Assembly: GCA_019054805.1 (NCBI GenBank)
Contig: JAHQIY010000014.1
Location: forward strand, 2,170,001-2,234,000
Length of the DNA stretch: 64,000 nt
Direction of reading: 5' to 3'
From: Brachionus manjavacas
Taxonomy: Eukaryota; Rotifera; Eurotatoria; Ploima; Brachionidae
The notes under the pieces are model-generated. The model saw nothing but the letters and a program-made list of their open reading frames with translations. It had not been told where the DNA came from and did not search any database. Below are positions 33,773 to 46,400 of this stretch, one piece after another. Numbering within the stretch: the stretch's first letter is position 1; every line of letters begins with the position of its first letter. The position numbers and the translations under genes were made by a program.

Positions 33773-36700
33773 TTAGTCTCCGAATTGGAGTATGGGATCA
33801 GATAGATCGGGAAAGCCGAGACTGTCGCCACCAGGACCAGGACCTAGGCCCATTTGCTGCTGCAGCGAGTTGATCTCTTGATGTGACTGCTGCTGCTGCT
33901 GATGTTGTTGTTGTTGTTGTTGTTGTTGCTGCTGCTGTTGCTGTTGATGATGCTGCGATTGCTGATTGCCAGAATTCTGCAACATTTGAGGTAAAACCTG
34001 ATTTTGCTGATCGCCAGGATTGTAGTTGTTGTTGTCGTAGTTTTGCTGAGCATTTTGAGAGTGTTGATTGTGGATGGCGGCCTGGTTGGCATATTGTAGG
34101 TGGTGAGGCGGCGGTGGCGGCATGTCAAACGGCTGATTCGGGTGCATAGGCCGCATCATAGCCATGCCATTGGGCATCATACCGGGCGGCATCATGCCCG
34201 GCTCCATGGGCGGCCTGGGGCCCATGTGCATTGGATGCATGGGCCTGGGTGGACCGTTGCCGAACTCGTTGTGGTGTGGCGGCGGCGGACCCTGTGCATA
34301 CATTTGCTGTTGTTGCTGGTCGATTGGATACTTTGGGTTGTTGATCATTTGCATCATGTTGTGAGGCGGTGGCGGCGCCGGTCCGTTCATCATGATTCCG
34401 TTGGGCATCATTTCGTTTTGCCGCGACTTGCTCCTGTGTTTGGGGTAGTCGGCAGGCATGAATTCGCCAGGCGGCTGCGGCGGCGGTGGCAGTCCATTTT
34501 GGAACATAGGGTCGGAGTCGGCGGGGGCGCGCATCGGCCTGAAATTGGGCGCGTTTTGAGGCGGAAAGCGCGGGCCCATTAGACGCGGATCGGCCATGCC
34601 CGCATGATGGTGATGGTTGAGCATGTGCGGCGGTGGCGGTATCATGTGCGGTGGCGGCGCTCCTCGATGCATGCCGTGAGGCGGCGGTGGACCCATTCCC
34701 TCCATCATCATGCCCCGCTGCATCATCTCCTGCTGCTGCTGCTGCTGCTGCATTTGTTGCTGCTGTTTTTTGCTCATTTTGCCATTTTTAATCGGTCCCA
34801 TTGGCGGCATGCCTACTTGCTGCTGCTGCTGTTGTTGTTGTTGCTGTTGTTGTTGCATGAGAATGTGTGGTGGTATGCCCGGAGGCGCCTGTTGTATTAT
34901 GGCCGATGGAGACGAGGACATTTGGGGATGAGAGGCGACGCTGAATTGAGGATGATTGAGAGCGGCCGGCGATTTGGCGTTCGAGTACGGCGATGCCTTC
35001 GGTATCGAGTTGGTCATTTGGAGCATTTGATTTAGAGGTCCGCTGGCGCCGTTCATTGCTGGCGATTGACTGTTCGTGTTGTGGTTGTTGCTGTTGTGGT
35101 TGCTGTTGTGGTTGTTGTTGTGATTGTTGTTGTGAGGCGAGTTGACACTTTGGCTGTAGTAGTCCAATTGACTGTTGGATAGAGATTTGTTGATGCCGGG
35201 CGTTTTGCGCGATTGTTCGCCTGTGCACGTGTCCGATGCGGACGCCGACTGATGATGAAATTGATCGGCGTCGTTGTTATTGTTGCTGCTGTTGTTGTTG
35301 CTGTTTGACTTGTGGTGTTTGGTGTTGTTGTTGTCCGAGGTGTCGTCGTTTGGCGACGATCCATTCAAACAATTGATGATATTTGAGTTTTGAGCGGACG
35401 GTGGTCGAGCCAAGTGCTTTTCTTCGTCGCCAACACCGCCGCCTCCACCACCAGCACCACCACTCGACTTAAAGCTCAAATTAAGCTGTTTGGTAATGGT
35501 AAGCTCTTGGCCCTCGAGTTCAAAATAGTTCATTAGCTGAGGACTGGGCGTTGTTTGTAGACCGGTGTTTAGAGAGTCGACTGCCGGCGACTGACCGCCG
35601 CTCTTCACTTTATCGGTGTACTTTTCGGGCATGCCGGCTTTGTGCATCTTGGGCTTGAGGGCATAGGGCGGCGGTGGTCCCTGCTGCTGCTGCTGAAGCG
35701 GCTGTGACACATAGTTCATCATTGAGGGATTAAATTGGTCGATGGGATAGATGTCGCCGTTGGCAGTGAAGGGCGATGGAGCGCCGCTGCCCGGCACTTG
35801 ACCTGGCGTGTTGGAAGAGCGAGCGCGTTTTGCGCCAGGCTCTGGCGGCATTTGACCACCGCCGCCGCCACCACCAGCGCCACCGCCAACACCAACACCG
35901 CCGCCACCAATGCCAATGATAGACGAGAGATTTTTGAGCTTGCCCAGCTTTTCAGTGCGAGTCTTGAGCTGTTCGACAGTCAAGTGTTCGTTGGGCACTG
36001 GCAACGGCACGCCCGCAGCCCCGTTCGGCCGCATCGATTGCTGCTGCTGTTGTTGTTGTTGTTGTTGTTGCTGTAGCTGCTGTTGCTGCTGCAGCTGATG
36101 GTGATGATGATGATGATGAAAATTGCGCATGAAGTCGATGGTGGCGGGCATGTTGCGATGAAAATCGATTATGGATCTGTGGTGTTGGCGTGTGACTGAT
36201 TGAGCGGCCTCGTTGGCTATTTGAGTGGTAAATACGTGAACAAAAATGGGCTGTTGTTGTTGGTGTTGTGGCGGCAGCGGCGGCGGTAGCGCGTGCTGCT
36301 GGTGCTGCTGGTGCTGCTGCTGCTGCTGGTGCTGCGGATGATGAGGTGGTACGCCCTGCAAGTTGGCGGCCTCGTTCGCCTCGAATTGACGGTGATAGTG
36401 GAGCGCGGCCGGCGACTGATTGGCGTGTGGAGTCGGCGGCTTGGCTTGCATCGGCGACTGAATCGGCTGATGGGTCATGGGCGACGCCTGCTGCACCACG
36501 CCGCCACAGCCGGGGCTTTGGGTCTGACCGGCGCCGTTCTGATGCTGCTGCGGCTGCATCATGTAGGGCGATTGCAGCTGATGGTTGAAGGCCGGCGACG
36601 CGACTCGGTTAGGCGTCGGCTGACGGTTCGACATCGGCTGCTGCTGCTGCTGCTGGTAGGCTATTTGCTCGTTCGAGTTTGTTTGATCGGCAGTGTCGAC

Positions 36701-37258
36701 ATTGTGTTGGTCTTGGTCTTGGTTTTTGTCGGTGTCGAGCAGAGAGGAGGCGGCCGCCGCGTCAAAAAAGTCCTCGTTAAAATCGGCGCTGCTCGCGTAC
36801 TTCATGTCCTTGGCTTTGGACTCTTTGGACGAGGTGGAGCCGGCCGACTCCGAATCGGATATGTTCTCGAAGGCGAGCTCGTCCAGCTTGCGCTTTTTGG
36901 ACGAGGTTTTTTTGGGCGAGCCCACTGAGGCCTTCAAGTTGGCGTCGGCCAACGGAAAGTTTATGTTTATTGAGCCGAGGTCCAGCGAACCATTCGAATT
37001 GTTCAAGTTAATGGTCGAGTCGTTCAGGTCGTTTAGATTTATGTTCACTTGGTTTAGAGTCGAGTGGTCGAGGTCAGGCGCTGAAAATTGGTCGAGCAGG
37101 TCCGTCGACTGGCTTGTCGAGGACGTGCTCGACGTTGTGGTGACCGACGGTGCCGTCGTCGCAGTCGTCGTCGTCGTCGTAGTCGTAGCCTGTTGCGCGT
37201 TCGAGCCCGACTCCAATTGATTTGGCTGATTGTGCCCGTTCTCCATTATGTCATTCAT
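33773..37258 (-). CDS. BCL9: BCL9/Legless-like Wnt coactivator, single large exon
   Basis: 1161 aa without an intron. BCL9/Legless links beta-catenin to Pygopus on Wnt target genes in the nucleus. HD1 (Pygopus PHD binding) is at residues about 337-370: IFVHVFTTQIANEAAQSV and IIDFH. HD2 (beta-catenin binding helix) is at about 424-447: LTVEQLKTRTEKLGKLKNL. A GPPPPY motif follows at about 526-531, as in BCL9, then FELEGQELTITKQLN at about 578-592. A nuclear signal SSKKRKLDE is near residue 120. The rest is low-complexity: polyQ blocks (about residues 200, 310, 385-407 and C-terminal), polyH, polyG, polyT and Pro/Met-rich repeats. HD2 is diverged from the vertebrate sequence, so orthology rests on HD1-HD2 order and context. 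Start is the first Met after a GT-microsatellite-rich leader. Frames on the opposite strand are repeat shadows. Confidence 0.8.
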   Translation of the reverse strand: MNDIMENGHNQPNQLESGSNAQQATTTTTTTTATTAPSVTTTSSTSSTSQSTDLLDQFSAPDLDHSTLNQVNINLNDLNDSTINLNNSNGSLDLGSININFPLADANLKASVGSPKKTSSKKRKLDELAFENISDSESAGSTSSKESKAKDMKYASSADFNEDFFDAAAASSLLDTDKNQDQDQHNVDTADQTNSNEQIAYQQQQQQPMSNRQPTPNRVASPAFNHQLQSPYMMQPQQHQNGAGQTQSPGCGGVVQQASPMTHQPIQSPMQAKPPTPHANQSPAALHYHRQFEANEAANLQGVPPHHPQHQQQQQHQQHQQHALPPPLPPQHQQQQPIFVHVFTTQIANEAAQSVTRQHHRSIIDFHRNMPATIDFMRNFHHHHHHHQLQQQQQLQQQQQQQQQQQQSMRPNGAAGVPLPVPNEHLTVEQLKTRTEKLGKLKNLSSIIGIGGGGVGVGGGAGGGGGGGQMPPEPGAKRARSSNTPGQVPGSGAPSPFTANGDIYPIDQFNPSMMNYVSQPLQQQQQGPPPPYALKPKMHKAGMPEKYTDKVKSGGQSPAVDSLNTGLQTTPSPQLMNYFELEGQELTITKQLNLSFKSSGGAGGGGGGVGDEEKHLARPPSAQNSNIINCLNGSSPNDDTSDNNNTKHHKSNSNNNSSNNNNDADQFHHQSASASDTCTGEQSRKTPGINKSLSNSQLDYYSQSVNSPHNNNHNNNHNSNHNSNNHNTNSQSPAMNGASGPLNQMLQMTNSIPKASPYSNAKSPAALNHPQFSVASHPQMSSSPSAIIQQAPPGIPPHILMQQQQQQQQQQQQQVGMPPMGPIKNGKMSKKQQQQMQQQQQQQEMMQRGMMMEGMGPPPPHGMHRGAPPPHMIPPPPHMLNHHHHAGMADPRLMGPRFPPQNAPNFRPMRAPADSDPMFQNGLPPPPQPPGEFMPADYPKHRSKSRQNEMMPNGIMMNGPAPPPPHNMMQMINNPKYPIDQQQQQMYAQGPPPPHHNEFGNGPPRPMHPMHMGPRPPMEPGMMPPGMMPNGMAMMRPMHPNQPFDMPPPPPHHLQYANQAAIHNQHSQNAQQNYDNNNYNPGDQQNQVLPQMLQNSGNQQSQHHQQQQQQQQQQQQQQHQQQQQSHQEINSLQQQMGLGPGPGGDSLGFPDLSDPILQFGD

Positions 37259-40200
37259 TGTGTCAATGTGTTTGTCTGCGTGTGTTTGTATGCGTGTGTG
37301 TGTGTGTGTCAGGGTGCGTGCTTCTCAACTACAAGAGGCTATATCTCATTTTTTGTGTTGCCTTCAGATTTTAATTAATTGGCCATTTAAGTACAACATT
37401 TTGGTATTTTTTTATTATTGTCTAAAACAAAACAAAAAAAAGAAGGAAATAAAATTAGCTGTCAATCAAAACAAAACACAAACGAGAAAGGTTGCTGTGT
37501 GTATGCATGTGTATGCATGTGTGTGTGTGTCTGTGTGTATCTGCTATGTGGATGAGATTAGTTTGGGTCATTCGAATTAAAGATTTCAATGTGTGTGTGT
37601 GTGTGTAAATGTGAGTGGATGTGTGTGAGTATAAGTGTGAGTGAGTGTGTGCATGTGTGTGTGTGAGGGAAAGAGGAGATTCATTTTTAGATTTTTTTTC
37701 TTAATTAATAATAAAATCATAATTTAGCTTTATCGATTTATTTAAGACTTGGAGAGATTTGTCGAGAGAGTTCAAAAAATTATAATTAATTATTCTGTGT
37801 GGAGAGATGATGCGCTAAGGGCCAAAATCGAACAAGAGAAAGAGAGAAAGAAAGAGACAGTGAGAGAGAGAGAAATGGAGAGTGAGGGGTGGGGGTACTA
37901 CGGGTGGAGTAAAGAACAAGTTGTATGGCTTGTGTGTATACACTGATAAATAATCAATGTGTGATCGATATCACAAATTAATTGATCCATTTTGAGAATA
38001 AATTATAATAATATATGATTGAAGTGCACTGCTCTAGACACCTTTTTTCGATTTTTATTTCCCACTGCATTCACCGAGCATTCATACACACACATACACA
38101 CAAAATCTGTTCTATTCAGTCAAACATCGAACTAGATGTTACGATTCAAATTGGTGCAAGTGTACGCGTTTGAAAAAACGGTTTTCCAACTATCACACTG
38201 ACACACTTTTTGTCTTAAGAATCACTTCTTTGTGTCAATTTGTATTTTTTGTTGAAAATAACATTAATGATGAAAATCGACACACAAATAAGTTGAAATA
38301 ATAAAAAATCAATGGAATGGGACATTATGGGACAAAAATAAATAAAATTAAAATAGAAGCAAAAATTCTTTAATTGAATAATATTAGTAAGAAAAGTCGT
38401 TTTCAGAACTGATTTTTAAATTTATTTTGCTAGATAAATAACAAAAAAATGAATAAAATAAAAAGTTAAACTCCTTAAAATTAATTTTATATCATTTGCT
38501 GTAGGTTTTTATTAATATTTAAAATATATCGTCTGAGAAAAATTAACTGAGATTGTTATTCTAAAGTAAAAAAATTCTAAAAATAAATTTTCTTTCAAAT
38601 TAGTTCACTCACAAAATTAATATTATTCTTGAATACAAAATTGATCGCCAAAATAAAAATAGAAAATTAAATTATTAGTTTATTGTAAATATTTTTTTGA
38701 ATCAAAAATACACGCTATTGACATATATCTATTACAATATTACAAAATTTAGATACAGAAAAAAAAATTGAAATTTTTCTAAAAATCGAAGCGGTTTACT
38801 CACTTGATTTTATACTAGAAATATTCTTGATAAATCTAATTCTAATGCAATCTTTTTAATTTTTCAGTCGATAAAAATAATTTTTATAAGACAAAAAAAG
38901 CGACACTGGTCTTCTATTCAGTTGTTAGTAAAAAAAAAATTCACTCACTCATTTAGATCATAAGAAAAAGTGATTTTTACCTGCGATTCATTAAAATAAA
39001 TAATGTTATAAATAAGATCTTCAATCCCGCTGCATCAATCTTCCAACTCTGCCTTGTAATTGTAGAAGACTTTTTGAAGATTATTTCATGGTGTAATATT
39101 AATCTTCCGTCACCAAACTCTTATATTCTTTTTTTCTCTTTTTTTCCTTCGACTCAAAGACAAAAAATTTCAACTTTTCCTTTATTTACATAAATAATTT
39201 TTCTTATTTTTATTTTTGAATATAATTTTTTCTGAAGGAGCTCGAACAGAAATAAAAAAAAAATTTAAATCTCTTTCGAACTGAAGTGATCTTTTGAATT
39301 TAAAAAATAAATAAAAAAAGTAAATTAAAGTTTAGGGTAAGGTTTCCTAAAGTACACGATAGATTCGACAAAAAAGAGGGTAATATCTTGAAATACAAAA
39401 GTTAAATTGATACAAAAAACGTATTTAACATGGAGTTACATTTAAATATAGCATTTCATCAAATTTATCTAAATTTGTTTAATTTTTACGAATAAATTTT
39501 TTTACCTTGATTTTGGAATGAAATAAGTGCTTAAATCAACAAAAAAAAGCTTGATTAATTTTCCAAAACAAATTATTCTAATTCTTAATTTTTTGACAAT
39601 TAACATTTTTGCATTGATCTGCATTCAAAAAAGTTAATCAAATTTAAAATTGTATGCATTTTTTTTAGAATATTTTTTTAATATAAATAGAAATAAAAAA
39701 CAGTTTAAGTTGAACAGTTTAATCCATTGTTAAATAGAATCTATAAATTAGATATCTTACAAAAATTAAACACTTCTTTATTTATTTTTTAAATAATAAT
39801 CAAAAAATTAATTCAATCAAAAATACTCGCTTTTCAAATCGCAAATTAAATAAAATCAATAATTTTAATTTTTAATTTCTGGCCTAAATGAATTATGCAG
39901 CTTAGGTGGTAAAATTTAATTTAAAAAAAATCAAAAAAGTTTATTTCATAGCGAATGTTTCTTATCTAAAAAAAATCAAAGGCCACAAGGCAACAATTAT
40001 TAGTTGATTTTTTTAAAATTAAATTGTTCTCAAATTTATTTTGAAACTTAATAACAAAACTTTTTTTTCTAAATGAAAATAAAAATGAAAAGACACACAG
40101 AATTTCAGAAAAATTCGCGTATGTTACTTTTTAAAATTGATATTATCAATCACCCTCGCAATAATAGAAACCATTGTTGAAATTCTCAAAATATTTCATT

Positions 40201-43200
40201 GAAAAATATCTACTATGTATATTAATTAAATAAGAAATAAAATTATAGTTTGGTTAAGGTGTATAAACGATTCTCTAAATTAAACTAAGCTGAAATAACT
40301 AATCACGTTTAAAATCCATATTTATGATTTTCTTTCAAGACCCAAAATTATGTTTTAGTAAAAATACTTAACTGTTGATACATATAAATTTTAAATAATA
40401 ATAAAACTAAACAATAATTTAGTCAACCTAATGATCGAATCTAATGGCATAGAGTAAAGGGCATAGATTGTCTTTTTAAAACTAAATACCCAAACTGATA
40501 TAGGAAAAAAAATTTTTTTAGATAAATATGGATTCTAACATGATCCGAATATATTCTACTAGAAGATATATTTGGTCATAATATAAAGCAAACAAAAAAA
40601 AACTAGTAATCCAGTTAAAAAGTTAAGTTACTTTTGACATAAGTTGATTGAATTTTTTTGTCTTGTTTTTTTTTACTAAAAGTCTACATTTTATTTTATT
40701 TTAATTTTGACATGGATCTAAAAATATCTAATCTTATCATATTTTTTTTCAAAATTGAATTTGCTATAATGTACAATTATTTTGAATTTAGCATTTTCGT
40801 GTAAAAAAAATGTGAAATTTTTTGAGTTTAGAGAATAAATTTTTTTTATAGATTTAAATCAAACGAAAAATAAAAAATTAAATTTAATAAATTATACGGG
40901 AAATTATTTTTTATTGAGACATACTTTTTTTTTGTCAACAACAATAATGTTAGCTTAAACAATTAAATAAAAATAAAAATACTTTCTAATCAGATCACAT
41001 GGTCTAAATAAATATTCTAAATGTCATAATTTACTTAATAACCATAATTTAGAATAAAATAAGATAGACGTGGATTTGATCAAATTTTGTTGATCTATTC
41101 AGCTCAAAAAATGACAGTGGTCATTTAAGCTCTGAAAAATTTATAGGAAATCGTTCAATACAAGTGCATAACGCTAAGAGGACATTTGCTTACAAGAAAA
41201 CGAACTTTAATTAAAAAACAAAAAAATATTTTATTTATGATATAAAATTTCTTTCTTTAAGCAGTGAACAAACATAAAAAAATTCAAATTTTCAGCTTCA
41301 AAACTTCATTAAAGTTTAAACTAAATTTAAAGTGAAAAAAAGCTTAAAAACTAGGAAGCTTGCTTTATTTTTCGCTAGAGCTAAAATTATTCTGTCTGTA
41401 CAGATAACTTTTTTCAAAATTTTTCTTTCTAACTGTCTCTCGATCTTTCTACACATTCGAATTTAAAAATGATTTTTTTCTACTTTTCGATGACAACAAA
41501 TCCTTTCAAACTTTGAGTAGTTTGTTTTAGTGTATTTGATCTACATTTCTTGACCTAAACTATAAAAAAATTCTAATCAAAATACGAATAAAATAAAAGC
41601 TCTTTTTGTACCGTCAGAAACTTAACTTTAAACTAGAACATAGATTGATTAGTCAAATGCCAATCTACGCCAATTCACTAAGTCTCAATGCATTCAGCAG
41701 TCCAGCATTTTAAAAAACTAACAAAACTAGGAAATGCGGCAGCCCACATCCAAAGCCAAAAACACAACGTGCCTAAGTTCCCATTTACAAATTTCTTAAC
41801 ATCAAATATTTATAAAATTTCAAATTTCTTTTCTGTTTATGCTCTTAAGCTCAAGCTTTTTGAAACGAAATTTACCTGAGACAAATTTTTGTTCAGCAGT
41901 GTTCCGAGTATGTCTTTGAAGAGAAAAAAACTCAACTGCTGCGTTTTAATTTAATTTAAAAACCGAGGGAGCTCAGACAAAGGTGGCAGAGACTCGAACA
42001 TACTTATAATAAATTATTGAAATATTTATTGATTATTTGCAAGAGACCTTTGCTTTACTGCTGATCAAATTCAGCACTCGATGCATTTTCATTCTAAAAG
42101 AGAGTTTTGCTCAGCAAAGCTCGCTTATCTTCGCAATTCTAATATTTTACTTGGTGCCTAGTTGAAATTTAGGCTTTAGTTCAATATTTGTTTCTCTTAA
42201 TATTTTATTTCGTTCCATTTTAACTCCACGAATAACTAGGCTCAAGAAAAACTAGACTAAAAATATAATGAAAACTAAACACAAAATCGAATCTTTGAAG
42301 GTGAAACAAGCAAAATGATTTTGTTTTTTTTTTCATTTTCGTTTTGTTTACTATAGCAAGCGATGCCCAAAGTACGCCCATAAAAAATTGCCGCTATCTC
42401 TTCTTCTCTTTATGTGCTTGGAAAAAGAAAAAAACTGACGGAAAATTCCTGTTTTAAAATTATAATAAAATTTGCATTTATTTATCTGCTTTGAAGAAAA
42501 AGATAGATTGAAAAAATCACTGGAATAAGTAAAAATTCATATCAAATAGCGCATTTTTAAATAGAAAATAAATGCGACATTAATTCAGCATTGTTTATTT
42601 CTTAAAAAGAAAAAAAATCAAGAAAAAATTTCAAGAGTCGATTGAACACCAGAAGTTGATAGAGAGATCGTTTCAGGTCGGAGTGATTAAATTTTATTTA
42701 GATTTTTTAAGACTAAATGAACAAAAAAGGTTGGACAACAAAAAATTTTTGTTCAAATAATTAATTTGATTTTTATGCCATTTGAAAAACACAAATAATT
42801 GATCAAAATTTTCTAAATTGTTCAATAAACACAAATGATTCAGATATGGCTCATCTTTTTGTCAATTAATTTCTAGAGTGAATGCAGCGATTTGGTCAAA
42901 ATTTATTTAGCTAAGTAGCTAAAAGAAAAATAATAACCAAGAGAGTGATGACAATGACAAAAAATGCCCCTTAGTTACCGATTTTTAATTAAAAAGCCAA
43001 CAACGAAAAGTTCTCATGCTAAAGAAAACAAAAAAATAAATATTTGAATTTGGACTCGATTAAGAAAAAAACATATTTAAGAAGTTAAAAATCTATTTTA
43101 TTAAAGACTCTGCATTATTAATGCATGATTGAACTAAAGTGCTGGTTTATTGTGTCTACTTGTAGACTTTTTGAACGCCAACAATTCAAGGTAAAAATTT

Positions 43201-43428
43201 TTATTTTATTTTTTCTTGTATTTTATATTTTATTCAAAATTTTGATTGTGCACATAAAAAAAAAACAAATGAAATAAAACGACAAAGACACTTGATTGTT
43301 GATTGAGAAAAAAAATGAAAAATTAAATCGAACTTGTTTAATTTAGAAATTTATTTTCAAAATTTTAATAAAACACTTAAAATAAATAAATGATTTTTTG
43401 TCACACTCTTAAATTTTACATCTAATTT
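37259..43428. other. 6.2-kb region: BCL9 5' flank and DMRT 3' flank
   Basis: Next to BCL9 lie several TG/GT microsatellites (about 37290-37310, 37500-37545 and 37590-37665) and GA-rich tracts (about 37840-37885), probably 5'UTR or promoter. The remainder is A/T-rich with a hairpin repeat at 39231-39262 and no recognised gene. The DMRT 3'UTR would end near 43350 (TTTATT, AATAAA on the minus strand). Confidence 0.5.
39231..39262 (+). repeat. hairpin-plus-A-rich-tail repeat (copy c)
   Basis: TTCTGAAGGAGCTCGAACAG then AAATAAAAA; same family, with the loop deleted. Confidence 0.5.
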
Positions 43429-46400
43429 TTATAAGGCATCAGAGGCGATTGACGGCGGCGATGCCTTGCACGAAACAGGAGATAGAGAAGACTTGCTGGC
43501 AGTTTTGACCGAGAGCGAATCGTTCGAGACCGAACAAGACGACGAAGCTGACATGTTCACATTTTCGTAGAAGCTCACATCATAACTGTTCGGCTCGTTG
43601 TCGTTTTTGGCCGAAAATTTGTTGCCAAACGCAGCAAATTGGTTGAAGTAGGGAAAGTGGTTTCCTAGCGGCATCAAGTGAGCCGGCAAGCGGTTGTAAG
43701 AGTTTGGCTGCGAGGAGGAAGCCGCCGCGACCGCTGCCGCCAGGTTTGAGTTTAGATGAAAGGCTGCTGCGGCGGCCAAAGCAGCGTGCTCGTGATTTGG
43801 CATGAAGTGAGAGTTGGACATGTATTTTGCATGGCTGCTGCCATAACCAGGCATGTACAAGGCTGACTGATTTAGATGGTGGGTGAAAACGCTGTGGCCT
43901 GGCATTTGATTGTTGCACTGCGAGCTGAACAAGCTGTTGTATCTGTGTTGCAACTTATCCGGATTGTGCTCGTTGGGCGACACAATCGGCGAAATGTAGT
44001 GAGAATTTTTGTGGCCAGATTTGCTCTCCACGTCCTCACTCTGGTAATAAGCCTTGGTTTGCGGCTTGCTCGGTGACAATCGTTGTCGTTTGGACTCGTG
44101 TTCTAGTTGCGCCGAGGAGTCAGATGACGTGGGCGAGCTAGAAAAATAGGCTTCCGATGCACTTTCTTGACAAAAGAAAAAAATTTTAATAAAAAAAATC
44201 AAAAAGCAAACTATTCTATTCAAATATTAATCTCTGCTGAAAAGCCTGTTGAAATTCTTAAAATCTTAAATTTCAATATTTATTTCTTTGTTGTTTTTTG
44301 TATCAGTTGAAATTTTATGAGTGAAAAAAAAATTTCTTCAAATTTTCCCAATGTAATCAATGCCTAATCTAATATTTAATTTTGTTACAAGAGTAAATAA
44401 AACCTGAAATTTTTGACTCACTTTCAAAATTAAATATTTTAATCTCAACTCAAACTCTAGAACCAAATTAGTTAATTTTTAATATAAACTTTTCTCTCAG
44501 TTTGTTATTAGACCTAATAAAGCCATTCCACATCTGTCCGTCGCTTTTTTTCAAGCTATTTTTTTTAAATTCAAGCATTTATTTGCCACCCTTTAATAGC
44601 ATAGTATTTTATTAATATTTTAAAACTCGTCTAATTAAATTGATATTAATAAAATAAAAAATAAAAAATTTTCCATCAAATTATCTTATATAATGAGTCA
44701 AACTTATTTAAAAAAAATAAAATTGAACAGTTTGTTCATTCGTGTACATTAATCTTTATTCTTATTGTTTGAGTATGCCCTGATGTTTGTTTCGTAGCAA
44801 AGTTTCCAAATTTACATCTAATAAATGTCATAGAACATATTTGTCAACAAAAAATGTTTTTAAATAATCAAACGATTTTAGGCCTGTGCCAACTCTATTT
44901 TATTTTCCAAATAAGTCAGGTAAAACTTTCAGGACAGAATTCGGATGATTGCGCCTTCTTTTAACACATCATGTTGGTATTTTTGTTTAAAAGTGAAAAT
45001 TATTTTACAAATTGTTTAAAATTTATATTTAAATTTAATTGAGATTTTTTTGAAAAAAATATTATACAAATCGAGTTTTGATCCAGATAGTCTATGATTA
45101 ATTCATGATTTTTTGGTTATGAAAAATTCAGATTTTTTATAATGCAAAAGAACAGAACTAAATGATAAAAAATCTAATAACTCTTTTTTTTTTAATTCAA
45201 AATTAGTTAATTTAATGCAACATGGTGCAAAGTTGCATTTACTTTTTAAGTTTGCTAGTGTAGATTGCTTCACAATGGAAATACATAGGAGGGTTTAGCA
45301 GACTTACATATCAAATGCAACCTTGTATGCTGCATCATGTTGCAATAAATTTAGAAAATAGCCTATTTTGCCTGTCCAAGGCGACCAAGTCGATTCTTAA
45401 ATCGCTGTGCACTGTTTTGATTCTTTTTTTGAATTGTAAAATATTCTATAACTTTCAAGGCATGATTTTACATTTTTTGGATTTATCTTCTGGATACCTT
45501 ATTAGAGTATTATGAAACAGTGAATGGAACAATGATCGTAAGAGTGAAACATACAGAATTCTATTGATTTTTATCAATGATCTCCACTTAAAAATTAAGC
45601 TTATTTTTGTTTGTAATCTAATCTAACTACTTCAGTGACAAATGCTTTGATGTTGAATTTCTAAAAAATTAGAATTGAACAGCAACAAAAACAAGACTAT
45701 TTATCTACTTAAAATTTAATTTTGTGTTAAAAATATTTTGATCCTTTTTATTCAAGAGGATAAAAGACAAGGCGCTAATCTTCTTTTTCAGTGCGTTGTT
45801 GAGCGATCTGACACGTCAATGCTGCAATCATTACCCTGTCCAAACCAGTCAAGATTTTTAACTTAGTTTTTGGTTACGAGGTCTGACAAGTCTTCTGTTT
45901 AAAATCACAAAATAATAAGAAATAATTAATTAACTTTGTTAGGCACTAACCGCCCTTTTTTAACCGAAACAAATAATAAAGAAAAAATAACAAAAACAGA
46001 AAAAGAAACTAAAAAAACGACTTTAATTATTATTTAATATTTATTTGTTTTTCTTTTCGAGCATAAGCTTCTTCAGATAAAAAAAATAAAATAATTAAAA
46101 CAATTTTAAAATATTTCTAATTTGAAGTGAGTTATTTTTCATTTATTAATGAATGGATGAGAGACAAAAATAATAATTAAAGAACTGTTTAATAAATGGA
46201 TAAAAATAACATGAGAATCAGGAAAAAAAAACATAGATAAGATCCTAAGAGTCAGAAAATTTTTGAATATTTTGGTAGCAGCTGCATAGAGGAGTGGGAT
46301 TCGCAATAAATCTAGAATCGAAGCCTCTTTGATACTCCAAAACAAGTCTATTAGTCAATCGCGTTTATAGCACTGAATAATCAAAAGCGTTTACAAAGGT

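Noticed and set aside
33883-37378. Many long open frames on the plus strand (and shifted minus frames) across the BCL9 exon, e.g. 34100-34582 and 36293-36928
   Set aside because: They are shadows of trinucleotide-repeat coding sequence; the 1161-codon minus frame explains them and shows HD1/HD2 motifs.
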